The notes below the pieces were generated by a model that had not been told where the DNA came from, did not search any database, and saw only the letters and a list, made by a program, of their open reading frames with translations. From positions 1 through 17,827 of the forward strand of contig JAOUQB010000014.1 in the NCBI GenBank assembly GCA_029879555.1: a DNA stretch of 17,827 nucleotides, in the 5' to 3' direction. The DNA is from Nitrospirota bacterium (GTDB taxonomy: Bacteria; Nitrospirota; Nitrospiria; Nitrospirales; UBA8639). A program made the position numbers and the translations under genes. This document shows, piece by piece, positions 1-7,213 of the stretch. Numbering within the stretch: the stretch's first letter is position 1; every line of letters begins with the position of its first letter.

Positions 1-986
1 ATGAGATTTGATAAACCGAGACGAAAGTCGTAGGTATAGACTTGATAGGGGGCTAATGTAAGATTGCGGACGAGAATATCTTTAATGAAGTCTGGTGTCC
101 GGGGATCAAGTTCAAGCCGCACAACGGACCCGTACTGTCTTAGGTCAATTTGTTCCTCAATGGCGGCGAGTAGGTCTCCGGCTTCATCTTCTTCGATTTC
201 AAAATCAGCATCACGCGTGATGCGGAAGTAATAGGCGGCTTGGACCGTGACTCCTGGAAACAACAGATCCAGATTGGCTGAGATGATATCTTCGAGCCAG
301 ATAAAATTAGTGGATTCTTGTTCGCTTTGTATTCCTAAGGGCTGATCCTCTGCCACCTGTTGCTCATCCGGTATTCGGACCAATCGAGGGAAAAGGGCTG
401 GCACCTTGATGCGGGCGAAACATTCTCCGCGTTCTTGGTCCTTCGCCACAACCGCGAGATTCAGAGTCAAATTAGAGATATGCGGAAAGGGGTGGCTGGG
501 ATCAAAGGCTAACGGCGTGAGGGCGGGAAAAATTTCTTTACGAAAATACTGTCGCAGTAATGAGCGTTGCTTGGGCTTGACATTTTTATACGAAAGTATC
601 TGGATGCCGGTTTCTGCCAGGGCAGGCAAGAGCACCTCCTTCCAACAGCACAAGACTCGTTCAAAGCTCTGGAGCAAGACGTCTCGGATTTTTCCCAATT
701 GTTCTGATGGGCTGGTTCCATCCAAGGAGGCTTCCAAGACTCCGCTGGTTAATTGCTCGCGGAGGCCGGAGATACGAATCATGAAAAATTCATCAAGATT
801 GTTAAAGAATATGGCCAGGAATTTAATGCGCTCCAACAACGGATTGCCAGGATCTTCGGCTTCTTCCAGTACGCGTTTGTTGAATTCCAACCAGCTGAGT
901 TCCCGATTCAGATAGAACTTGGGATCATCCAAATTGGTGGTCGTTTCTTGTGGGGTATTCTGGGGAAGAATCGATTGATTATTCAT
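1..986 (-). CDS. ppk1: Polyphosphate kinase 1, N-terminal part (cut by left window edge)
   Basis: Ppk1 polymerises the terminal phosphate of ATP into polyphosphate, usually at the inner membrane. Translating the minus strand from the ATG at 986 gives 328 codons without a stop that run off the left edge. Residues 24-43 hold the family signature FYLNRELSWLEFNKRVLEEA, followed by an N-domain stretch near residue 60 (FFNNLDEFFMIRISGLREQL) and the head-domain segment ARIKVPALFPRLVRI. The catalytic domains with the autophosphorylated histidine lie outside the window, so activity cannot be judged. An in-frame TGA lies four codons upstream, which makes 986 the earliest ATG; no good Shine-Dalgarno is visible. 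The gene is divergent from the phosphatase gene at 1231 and lies close to ppx, so synthesis and breakdown of polyphosphate are encoded side by side. The family call is firm. Confidence 0.95.
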   Translation of the reverse strand, partial: MNNQSILPQNTPQETTTNLDDPKFYLNRELSWLEFNKRVLEEAEDPGNPLLERIKFLAIFFNNLDEFFMIRISGLREQLTSGVLEASLDGTSPSEQLGKIRDVLLQSFERVLCCWKEVLLPALAETGIQILSYKNVKPKQRSLLRQYFRKEIFPALTPLAFDPSHPFPHISNLTLNLAVVAKDQERGECFARIKVPALFPRLVRIPDEQQVAEDQPLGIQSEQESTNFIWLEDIISANLDLLFPGVTVQAAYYFRITRDADFEIEEDEAGDLLAAIEEQIDLRQYGSVVRLELDPRTPDFIKDILVRNLTLAPYQVYTYDFRLGLSNL

Positions 987-1058
987 GGGCTGTGGTCACT
1001 TGTTGTTTAATCAATGGCCATATTCTATTGGGTCACATGGCTATGTGCGGATATCTTC

Positions 1059-1087
1059 ATTATAGCAGAGGGCGGTCTTTCTGCCGA
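1059..1087 (-). promoter_or_regulatory. Candidate sigma-70 promoter of ppk1
   Basis: On the minus strand a perfect -10 hexamer TATAAT (1064-1059) is preceded, after exactly 17 bp, by TCGGCA (1087-1082), a 4/6 match to TTGACA. This would give a leader of roughly 65 nt before the ppk1 ATG at 986. Found by eye; no transcription data. Confidence 0.45.
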
Positions 1088-1110
1088 TGATAATTGTGAG
1101 AAAAAACTTA

Positions 1111-1139
1111 TGGCCACAGGAAAAGGCATCTTATACAAT
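1111..1139 (+). promoter_or_regulatory. Candidate sigma-70 promoter of the inositol-monophosphatase-family gene
   Basis: TGGCCA (1111-1116, 4/6 to TTGACA) and TACAAT (1134-1139, 5/6 to TATAAT) are separated by 17 bp. Transcription would begin near 1146, leaving about 85 nt before the GTG at 1231. It is back to back with the candidate ppk1 promoter. Confidence 0.4.
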
Positions 1140-1218
1140 CGATGAAAGGTTTACGGGTCGATGATTGTTCGATTTAGCGCAGTTCGGTCTTATTCACGGT
1201 GATGATACAAATTCCGAG

Positions 1219-1223
1219 AGGAG
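1219..1223 (+). promoter_or_regulatory. Ribosome binding site that decides the start at 1231
   Basis: AGGAG lies 7 nt before the GTG at 1231. The alternative in-frame TTG at 1165 has no comparable site, so the shorter protein is preferred. Confidence 0.7.
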
Positions 1224-1230
1224 CTTGCCA

Positions 1231-2031
1231 GTGCGTGAAAAGCTTTCAACGGATCAATTGGGGCGTTTGCAGGAAACGGCGGTGAGAGCAGCCCAGGCTG
1301 CTGCGGTCCCCATCCAAGCCTATTTTGGTGGGCAGCATGTTGAGGTGCAGCAGAAGGGGGATGGGTCTCCTGTGACATTGGCGGATCAAGAGGCCGAAGC
1401 CCTGATTCGAGGGCAACTTCTTTCCAATTCGGTGCTCGGGCCTCTGGATATTTTGGGGGAAGAAGAGGGATTGCAAGGAGCTGGCACTCGCTGGCGTTGG
1501 ATCGTGGATCCGATCGATGGCACGCGCTCCTTTATTCATGGAATCCCGTTATTTGGAACCATCATTGCCTTGCTGGATACGGAAGAGAATCAACCGGTTG
1601 TGGGGGTAATTCATCTTCCCATGCTCGGTCAGACCTATGCTGCAGCCAGGGGGTTGGGCGCGACCTGTCAGGGAACGCGAATGGATGTGTCGGGGAGTTG
1701 TTCATTAACGGACGCGATTATCGGAGTCGGAGATATTGCTCAATTTGCGAGCGCCAACCGATTGTCGGATTATGAACGTTTGCAGAGCCTGTCGGGATAT
1801 GTGCGAGGGTATACGGATTGTTTCGGACATGGATTGGTCATCAGTGGTGCGTTGGGCGCGATGCTTGATCCTGCCCTTAATCCATGGGATATTCTGGCGA
1901 CGCAGGTCCTGGTTGAGGAAGCCAACGGAACGATCCTCCTTTCTCCGTCCTCGGTCCCTGGTAAAGTTGATGCGCTGTTTGGAAATTCCAATGTAGTGGA
2001 GCAATTGGCCCGAGAACTTAAATTTTCGTAA
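1231..2031 (+). CDS. Inositol monophosphatase family phosphatase (SuhB/HisN-like)
   Basis: A Mg2+-dependent sugar- or alcohol-phosphate phosphatase of about 266 residues, the usual family size, expected in the cytoplasm. The metal-site motifs are all present: GEEEG at residues 76-80, DPIDGT at 93-98 followed by FIHGIPLFG, and NPWDI with Asp220 near the C-terminus. The segment around residues 211-221 (MLDPALNPWDI) resembles histidinol-phosphatase HisN members, so L-histidinol phosphate is a plausible substrate; inositol phosphates, 3'-phosphoadenosine phosphate or other small phosphates are also possible, and the sequence does not decide. I chose GTG 1231 because of the well-spaced AGGAG; an in-frame TTG at 1165 would add 22 residues before the domain. 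The gene is divergent from ppk1 and is followed after only 1 nt by an intergenic repeat element, so it is probably transcribed on its own. Confidence 0.9.
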   Translation: MREKLSTDQLGRLQETAVRAAQAAAVPIQAYFGGQHVEVQQKGDGSPVTLADQEAEALIRGQLLSNSVLGPLDILGEEEGLQGAGTRWRWIVDPIDGTRSFIHGIPLFGTIIALLDTEENQPVVGVIHLPMLGQTYAAARGLGATCQGTRMDVSGSCSLTDAIIGVGDIAQFASANRLSDYERLQSLSGYVRGYTDCFGHGLVISGALGAMLDPALNPWDILATQVLVEEANGTILLSPSSVPGKVDALFGNSNVVEQLARELKFS

Positions 2032-2032
2032 T

Positions 2033-2188
2033 GGGAATGTTAAAAAAATCCGCCAGCGGTGTTCCCTGCCTTCGCCGTAGCGGCTTCGCGCAGGCAGGTC
2101 GCCAGTTTGCTGTGCTCACGTACTAAGTGTACGCTCCGCGCGTCAAAATGGCTGCGGCCTTGCTGGACGATCTTTTTTGATCATTCCC
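2033..2188. repeat. MITE/REP-like palindromic intergenic element
   Basis: The element is bounded by imperfect terminal inverted repeats. The left end (2033-2057) starts GGGAATGTTAAAAAAATC and reaches CGCCAGC. The right end (2162-2188), read on the other strand, starts GGGAATGATCAAAAAAGATC and reaches CCAGC. Inside are two further inverted repeats: CCTGCCTTCGC (2065-2075) with GCGCAGGCAGG (2088-2098), one mismatch, and the perfect CGTAC-TAAGT-GTACG (2119-2133). No coding frame stands out. This is typical of non-autonomous miniature elements or REP-like repeats mobilised in trans, and it resembles from memory dispersed Nitrospira repeats with a central GTAC hairpin. Sitting 1 nt after a stop codon, it may also act as a terminator. 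Multicopy status cannot be seen here. Confidence 0.65.
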
Positions 2189-2309
2189 TCGAATGCGGGG
2201 TTCGATCTCGGGCAAGCGATTAAAGGGCCAGATGAAAAAATATTCAACGGGACCCTAGTGCAAAAGGACGGATCACCCCGGACATAAAACGCAGGGGGGA
2301 GAGTGGTCT

Positions 2310-2354
2310 ATGCCTAAGATACAAAATGGATGGTGGAGTAAGGGGGATTGTTAG
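2310..2354 (+). CDS. Possible 14-codon leader ORF upstream of ppx
   Basis: An ATG at 2310 follows a purine-rich GGGGGGAGAG about 7 nt upstream and opens a 14-codon frame (MPKIQNGWWSKGDC) ending at the TAG 2352-2354, three nucleotides before the ppx ATG. The AAGGGGG that would serve ppx lies inside this frame, so its translation could open or block the ppx start. The Trp-Trp pair is notable, but no attenuator hairpin is evident. It could equally be chance. Confidence 0.3.
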   Translation: MPKIQNGWWSKGDC

Positions 2355-2357
2355 ACT

Positions 2358-3914
2358 ATGCAACGATTGGCTGTCATTGATATTGGGACCAACTCCATCC
2401 ATATGGTGTTGGCGGAAATCGGGAAAAACCTTTCATATAAAATTGTGGATCGCATTAAAGAGATGGCCCGGCTTGGTGATGGCACCTTTGCCACCCATCG
2501 GCTTTCTCCAGAGGTCATGGATCGAGGGTTAGCGGTCCTGAAGCGGTTCTCTCTTTTAGCGAAAAATAAAGGATTCGACACGATTCTTCCTGTGGCCACG
2601 AGTGCCGTCCGGGAAGCGAAGAACGGCGGGGATTTTATCAAGTTGGTGCGCAAAGAACTGGGTTTGAGGGTTCGCGTGATTACTGGAGAAGAAGAGGCGC
2701 GGCTTATTTATTTAGGCGTACGGCATAGTATGGATTTGTCGGATTCTCCCGCGATGATTGTGGATATTGGAGGGGGATCGGTTGAATTGATGGCGTGTAC
2801 GTCGAAGCGGCTCAAGTTTGTCAGAAGTCTCAAGTTGGGAGCCATTCGGTTAAAGGATCAGTATCTCAAAACAGATCCTCCTGATAAAAAAATGATGCAA
2901 CGCATGGAGCAGGCTATTTCCCAATCGCTCAAGAAGGCGTTGCTGAAGAAGAATGTGCGTTCGCTACGATCTTTGGTGGCCACATCCGGCATGGTGGGGA
3001 ATCTCGCTGAAATCATTTACCTCGCTCGAACGGGACGAGCCCTCTCGCAAAACGATATGGCCATGATCTCCCTGAAAGAAATCAAAGAGGTGGAGCTTCT
3101 GTTGCGCACGAAGGACACAGAGGGCCGCTTGAAGATCATGGGGCTGGATCCTCGGCGTGTGGATACCTTGTGCCCTGGTGTGCTGGTGCTTCGGCTATTG
3201 ATGGAATGCCTGGGGGCGAAGCAGGTGCGTATTAGCGATAAGGCGGTTCGAGAAGGGGTGATCTATGATTTTATTCAGGAGCATCATGAAGGCCTAGTGG
3301 CGGAGCAAGAAATTCCGAACGTGCGTCGCCGACAAATTTTGTTACTGGCTCGTCGCTATCAATATCCGAAAGTCCATTCCCATCATACAGCCAAGTTGGC
3401 TCTTAGTTTGTTTGATCAAACCCAATCGATTCATGGGATGGGCGAGACTGAACGTGAATGGTTAGAATATGCCTCCTTGCTTCATGATATTGGCCATCAT
3501 ATTCAGGAAAACCAACATCACAAGCATACCTATTATTTAATTTCGCATGCGGATCTGCCTGGTTTTTCGTCAGATGAAATTGACATTCTCGCCAATGTGG
3601 CGCGCTATCATCGGCGAGGTTTGCCGAAAGTGGGACACCAGGGCTTCAAGTTGTTGAATAGTGAGCAACGCAAGACGGTGTTAGGTTTGAGCGCGATACT
3701 TCGGATTGCCGACGGCTTGGATCGCAGTCACTTTTCCGTGGTGAAAGCCATCAAGGTTGAGATGGGAAAATGTCTTCGACTTCATGTGGCCTTCCGGTAC
3801 GATCCGGAATTGGAGTTGTGGACAACTGAGCGAAGAAAAAAACTCTTTGAAAAAATCTTTCATTGTCAGCTCGAATTGTGTCCAATTGGCGGCAAGACAA
3901 TAGTGGCCGCATAA
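2358..3914 (+). CDS. ppx: Exopolyphosphatase / guanosine pentaphosphatase family (Ppx/GppA)
   Basis: Releases terminal phosphate from polyphosphate, or hydrolyses pppGpp in the GppA branch. The 518-residue protein matches the length of two-module enterobacterial Ppx. The N-terminal actin-like ATPase fold shows the expected loops: DIGTNSIHMVL (about residues 8-18), GEEEARLIYLGV (from about 110), VDIGGGSVEL (from about 134) and TSGMVGNLAE (from about 209). The C-terminal third is an HD-type helical domain with LLHDIGHHI around residue 374 and a later YHRRGLPK motif, as in full-length Ppx. ATG 2358 begins directly with the family N-terminus (MQRLAVIDIGTNS). Close to ppk1, it closes the polyphosphate cycle. 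Ppx and GppA cannot be told apart from sequence alone; the ppk1 neighbourhood favours Ppx. A 278-nt gap separates it from the phosphate-transport pair downstream. Confidence 0.93.
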   Translation: MQRLAVIDIGTNSIHMVLAEIGKNLSYKIVDRIKEMARLGDGTFATHRLSPEVMDRGLAVLKRFSLLAKNKGFDTILPVATSAVREAKNGGDFIKLVRKELGLRVRVITGEEEARLIYLGVRHSMDLSDSPAMIVDIGGGSVELMACTSKRLKFVRSLKLGAIRLKDQYLKTDPPDKKMMQRMEQAISQSLKKALLKKNVRSLRSLVATSGMVGNLAEIIYLARTGRALSQNDMAMISLKEIKEVELLLRTKDTEGRLKIMGLDPRRVDTLCPGVLVLRLLMECLGAKQVRISDKAVREGVIYDFIQEHHEGLVAEQEIPNVRRRQILLLARRYQYPKVHSHHTAKLALSLFDQTQSIHGMGETEREWLEYASLLHDIGHHIQENQHHKHTYYLISHADLPGFSSDEIDILANVARYHRRGLPKVGHQGFKLLNSEQRKTVLGLSAILRIADGLDRSHFSVVKAIKVEMGKCLRLHVAFRYDPELELWTTERRKKLFEKIFHCQLELCPIGGKTIVAA

Positions 3915-4180
3915 GCCTTCATTCTATGTGAAAAGCCTATAGAAATGGCCTAGTCGTTTATGGAATACTTCTCCTTCTAGCAATCCATTTCTAGGGGTGC
4001 CCAGGTGGCATACTCGAAATCTCATCGTGCCCCATTTGGAGCGTCCATCTTCCTCAACGGTATCTCAAGCCAATTCGACATGTGAGTATCGATACATCCA
4101 GGTCTATTTTTGGTGAACAAGACCCCGCGTTACGTAAGACTTCACAAGAAGAAACCACCGTCCCTCATCGATTTGGTCTA

Positions 4181-4186
4181 AAGGAG
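4181..4186 (+). promoter_or_regulatory. Ribosome binding site that decides the DUF47 start
   Basis: AAGGAG sits 6 nt before the ATG at 4193, while the in-frame GTG at 4082 has no clear site. The family N-terminus (MFGFMPSE...) also begins at 4193. Confidence 0.75.
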
Positions 4187-4192
4187 TCGCCT

Positions 4193-4810
4193 ATGTTCGG
4201 TTTCATGCCAAGCGAAACAGAGTTTTTTGATTTATTTGAACGGGCCTCTGAAAATGTGGTGGAAGCGGGGCAATGTCTCAAAAATTTGATGAATAATTTT
4301 GAGGATTCTGAAAAACAAATCCAACATATCAAAGATTTGGAACATAAAGGGGATGGGCTAACCCATGACCTTATTTTGAAGCTGAACAAAACGTTTATTA
4401 CTCCATTGGACCGTGAGGATATTCATGCCCTGGCCAGTTCGTTAGATGATATTCTTGATGAAATCGATGCCGTGGCGATCTTGTTCCGGGTGTTTAAAAT
4501 TGATCGTCCGACTCCTACTGCCTGCACGCTTGCTGAAATTCTTCATGAAGCGGCAAAGGAGGTTGGGAAGGGTATTCGCATGCTTCTGGAAAAAAACTGG
4601 GACATCAAAGATTGTGCGATTCGGGTGAATAGTCTAGAAAATAAAGCTGATGAGGTGAGCAGGGAAGCCATCTCCAGATTGTTTGAAGAAGAGCCTGATG
4701 CCAAGAAGGTGATGAAATGGAAAGAAATTTACGAAAATTTTGAGATGGGAACCGATTGTTGTGAGGATGCGGTTAATGTTCTTGAACGAATCGCTCTGAA
4801 GCATGGGTAA
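4193..4810 (+). CDS. DUF47 / PhoU-like accessory regulator of the PiT transporter
   Basis: A cytoplasmic, all-helical PhoU-related protein of 205 residues. This family is commonly encoded next to PiT permeases and is thought to control or assist them. Visible features are the typical start MFGFMPSETEFFDLFERASE, the helix with DLEHKGDGLTHDLILKLNKTFITPLDREDIHAL, and DDILDEIDAVA, whose acidic residues form metal-binding clusters in PhoU-type folds. A second helical repeat with NKADEVSREAI follows. Start 4193 is chosen from the AAGGAG site; a GTG at 4082 would add 37 residues that lack family character. The pit gene starts 70 nt downstream on the same strand, so the two are probably co-transcribed. 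The PhoU-like fold call is firm; the exact regulatory role is inferred from context. Confidence 0.9.
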   Translation: MFGFMPSETEFFDLFERASENVVEAGQCLKNLMNNFEDSEKQIQHIKDLEHKGDGLTHDLILKLNKTFITPLDREDIHALASSLDDILDEIDAVAILFRVFKIDRPTPTACTLAEILHEAAKEVGKGIRMLLEKNWDIKDCAIRVNSLENKADEVSREAISRLFEEEPDAKKVMKWKEIYENFEMGTDCCEDAVNVLERIALKHG

Positions 4811-4880
4811 GACGTGATAGCCCTCCCACCTTTGATAAACCTCTGTGACTCTCCGTTGTCCCCATCCGGTGTAACGATCC

Positions 4881-5873
4881 GTGGTTGATTTCAGCATCCT
4901 ATTATTTTTGGTGATTGGACTTGCTCTGCTGTTTGATTTTTCAAACGGCTGGCATGATAGCGCCAACGCCGTTGCCACCGTGATTTCAACCCGTGTGCTG
5001 AGTCCCATCACGGCCGTCCTGTTTGCAGGAGCCCTGAATGTCGCCGGGGCCTTTATGTCGACGGCCGTCGCCAAAATGGTGGGCAAAGGGATTATTGATC
5101 CCGGTGCTGTCAATGATGTGGTGATTGTGGCGGCCTTAGGGGGGGCGATCATTTGGAATTTCATCACCCTCCAAATGGGTTTGCCTTCAAGTTCGTCTCA
5201 TGCGTTGATCGGAGGCATGGTGGGTGCGGGCTTCATTCATGGCGGGGTGGAAGTGTTACAGGTTGCGGGGTTGGTGAAGGTGTTGCAGGCGATGGTGTTC
5301 TCACCATTTTTTGGGTTTTTAATCGCATTTATCCTCATGGTGGTGTTGAGCTGGGTATTTTTCCGAACTCAGCGCGGGGTCGCCATGGTTTTGTTCCGTC
5401 GACTGCAATTGGTGTCGGCAGGGTTTATGGCGCTTAGCCATGGCGCGAATGATGCGCAAAAGGCCATGGGGATTATTACCTTGGCCTTACTGTCAGCTGG
5501 ACATATTCCGTCGGCAGAGGTGCCGCAATGGGTCATCATTTCGTGTGCGCTGGCGATGGGTTTGGGGACGGCGCTTGGCGGGTGGAAAATCATTCGAACC
5601 TTAGGGATGGGCATCGCCAAGCTGGAGCCGGTTCATGGATTTGCGGCTGAAACGGGCGCGGGTGTCGTGCTGATGGTTACTGCTCATATTGGACTTCCTG
5701 TCAGTACGACTCATACCATCACGTCCGCCGTCATGGGCGTGGGTGCAGTGAATCGTCTTTCTGCGGTTCGTTGGGGTGTGACTCGTCGAATTGTGTATGC
5801 ATGGATCTGTACGCTTCCCGGAGCAGCGCTTCTCGCCATTGGGCTCTACCTCGTGTTGTCTGCCATTTTATAG
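4881..5873 (+). CDS. pit: Inorganic phosphate transporter, PiT family
   Basis: Inner-membrane low-affinity transporter of phosphate (as metal-phosphate in bacteria) driven by a cation gradient. The 330-residue protein is highly hydrophobic with about ten membrane segments and has the duplicated PiT signature: FSNGWHDSANAVATVIST near residues 19-36 in the first half and GANDAQKAMGIITLALL near residues 189-205 in the second. Related LPSSSSHALIGG and LPVSTTHTITSAVMG motifs follow each copy, as expected from the inverted-repeat architecture. GTG 4881 is the first start after an in-frame TAA at 4872 and fits the family N-terminus, although the ribosome site is poor. This suggests coupling to, or readthrough from, the DUF47 gene 70 nt upstream. 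The short length is typical of the DUF47-linked subgroup. No obvious Pho box precedes the pair, consistent with a housekeeping importer. Confidence 0.94.
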   Translation: MVDFSILLFLVIGLALLFDFSNGWHDSANAVATVISTRVLSPITAVLFAGALNVAGAFMSTAVAKMVGKGIIDPGAVNDVVIVAALGGAIIWNFITLQMGLPSSSSHALIGGMVGAGFIHGGVEVLQVAGLVKVLQAMVFSPFFGFLIAFILMVVLSWVFFRTQRGVAMVLFRRLQLVSAGFMALSHGANDAQKAMGIITLALLSAGHIPSAEVPQWVIISCALAMGLGTALGGWKIIRTLGMGIAKLEPVHGFAAETGAGVVLMVTAHIGLPVSTTHTITSAVMGVGAVNRLSAVRWGVTRRIVYAWICTLPGAALLAIGLYLVLSAIL

Positions 5874-5984
5874 TTCCTTCCGATTTTCTTAGATTACTTC
5901 TGATTGTCGTCAAACATTTCTCGTCAACAATCGATCACTCAAAAGAGGGGTAGTGTCTTCGTGTATTTTTCCATAGCCTGGATG

Positions 5985-6000
5985 TCTTGGTTCGCCAAGA
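5985..6000 (+). terminator. Weak hairpin between pit and bactofilin
   Basis: TCTTGG-TTCG-CCAAGA forms a 6-bp stem with a stable UUCG loop, followed by a pyrimidine-rich but interrupted tract. It may be a weak terminator after pit or a leader hairpin of the bactofilin gene. Confidence 0.3.
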
Positions 6001-6046
6001 ATCATTTCTCCCTTTTCAACTTGTCTGAATTACATAGGAGGAAGCT

Positions 6047-6439
6047 ATGGAAGACGCGAGATCATTGACGAGACTCAGTCCAGTCACTGCAGTTTTGGAA
6101 GAGGAAGGGTATCAAATGTATTTGGGGCAGGGGTGTCGGTTGACAGGTGTACTCAAAGTTCAGGGCATGATGCGCATTGACGGCTTTGTTGAAGGGGAAG
6201 TGTTTGGCAGCGATTTAATTCAGGTGGGCAAAGAAGGCACCATTGAAGCGATGGTGAGGGCGAAACATATTGTGGCGCAAGGGCCACTTCGTGGGGATAT
6301 CGCGGCACAAGAAAAAGTTGAATTGTTAGCGCCAGCTAAGGTTGAAGGAAGTATTGATTCTCCGGTGTTTTTGCTTGAAGCCGGGGTCCTGGTCAATGGC
6401 ACCTTAAAAATGGCACCCGCGAATCCCAGTCTCCAATAA
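6047..6439 (+). CDS. Bactofilin (polymer-forming cytoskeletal protein, DUF583)
   Basis: Bactofilins polymerise without nucleotide into filaments on the inner face of the membrane and help localise cell-wall enzymes or shape the cell. The 130-residue protein has the typical layout: a short polar N-terminal tail (to about residue 22), a right-handed beta-helix core with repeating hydrophobic and glycine rungs (GVLKVQGMMRIDGFVEGEVF, then VGKEGTIEA, VEGSIDSPV, GVLVNGTLKM), and a short tail ending near APANPSLQ. AGGAGG lies 5 nt before ATG 6047, an excellent ribosome site that predicts strong translation. It follows pit by 173 nt on the same strand and is convergent with sixA. No partner peptidase or cell-wall gene is visible nearby, so its presence in a phosphate cluster is unexplained. 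Confidence 0.9.
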   Translation: MEDARSLTRLSPVTAVLEEEGYQMYLGQGCRLTGVLKVQGMMRIDGFVEGEVFGSDLIQVGKEGTIEAMVRAKHIVAQGPLRGDIAAQEKVELLAPAKVEGSIDSPVFLLEAGVLVNGTLKMAPANPSLQ

Positions 6440-6467
6440 TTTCCAAGAAATCTATTCCCCCCAATTT

Positions 6468-6971
6468 TTAACCCTTGCGCAGAGGCCGAAGCTGCGCAGG
6501 GGGTATCCACCATTCCAGAACTCCTTTCCCTACCATCCTGTTCTTGTGAAAACCGATCAGCGCACTGCCGGCGTTTTTGAATGAAAGGCTCGGAGAGTGA
6601 TGCACATAGAGCATCAGTCCGGCTGTTTGCCCCAAGTGTGGTTCATGGCCCACACGCATCACGACGGCTTCAGAAGGGAAGGCGGCAGGGATGGGGAAGA
6701 GGAGCATCGGTGATTGGTCGTACACCAGTTCTGGGGTTATCTCAATTTCAGGTCGAATCGACAAAATTTCTTTGGCAATGGCCGCCGTTTGTTGGGTGCG
6801 GGTCAAGGGACTACAGAGGAGGTGTGTGGGCTCCACTCCAATTCGCTTGAGCCCTTCGACGGCTTCTTCGGTTTTGGTGACGCCTTCTTCGGTTAAGGGG
6901 CGGGAATATTCATCCCCTTGCCAGGCGTTTGGCGATTCAGCAATTCCATGTCTAAAGAAGAGGCACTGCAT
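6468..6971 (-). CDS. sixA: Phosphohistidine phosphatase SixA
   Basis: A histidine-phosphatase superfamily (phosphoglycerate-mutase-like) enzyme that removes phosphate from phosphohistidine, for example on histidine-phosphotransfer domains or the nitrogen PTS. The 167-residue protein carries the catalytic RHG at residues 7-9 (nucleophile His8), the SPLTRTQQTA segment at 54-63 with the phosphate-pocket arginine, and VGHEPHLG at 107-114 with the second catalytic histidine His109. Length and motifs fit short SixA proteins, which lack the insertions of larger mutases. The start at 6971 places the RHG at the expected distance from the N-terminus, but no clear Shine-Dalgarno is present. The gene is transcribed toward the bactofilin gene. 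Its substrate here is unknown; proximity to polyphosphate genes is suggestive only. Confidence 0.9.
   Translation of the reverse strand: MQCLFFRHGIAESPNAWQGDEYSRPLTEEGVTKTEEAVEGLKRIGVEPTHLLCSPLTRTQQTAAIAKEILSIRPEIEITPELVYDQSPMLLFPIPAAFPSEAVVMRVGHEPHLGQTAGLMLYVHHSPSLSFKNAGSALIGFHKNRMVGKGVLEWWIPPAQLRPLRKG
6472..6502 (-). terminator. Hairpin at the convergent 3' ends of bactofilin and sixA
   Basis: CCCTTGCGCAG (6472-6482) can pair with CTGCGCAGGGG (6492-6502) around a 9-nt loop, with one G-T wobble. It overlaps the last codons of sixA. The flanks are T/A-mixed rather than a clean T run, so it may be an imperfect terminator or an mRNA 3'-end stabiliser. Confidence 0.35.
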
Positions 6972-7213
6972 AATGAGATCACGCCAAAGTTAGACAGCAC
7001 AGAGATGGAGGCATTGTACCTATCTATTCTATTTTGAGAAAGAGAAAATTCTTCTGGGAAGATGCTGTTGGTGAAACGGGACAACAATCGAGGATGATGA
7101 GCCGTGCCTGGTCGGAAGGAAAGGAATGCCCCATCGGAGAAGGCAGTTGAGCTCTATACCAGGGTGGGTAGAATGCCATATGATGCGGCATATCCATTAG
7201 GGAGGTCATAGCT

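Noticed and set aside
995..1010. Pho-box-like TTAAA-N6-GTGAC on the minus strand upstream of ppk1
   Set aside because: The spacing fits, but it ends 8 nt before the ppk1 ATG, leaving no room for a -10 element and start site, and two of ten core bases differ. A better promoter lies at 1059-1087.
406..1010. Plus-strand open frames across 406-1010
   Set aside because: They lie antisense to ppk1, whose family motifs are clear on the minus strand, and their translations have no protein-like signature.
2196..2216. GGTTCGATCTC resembling a tRNA T-arm
   Set aside because: The flanking bases do not pair to form a T-stem and no anticodon arm, acceptor stem or CCA is present.
4193..4810. Calling this gene phoU
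   Set aside because: The sequence has the single-module DUF47 pattern linked to PiT transporters, not the PhoU protein of the Pst operon.
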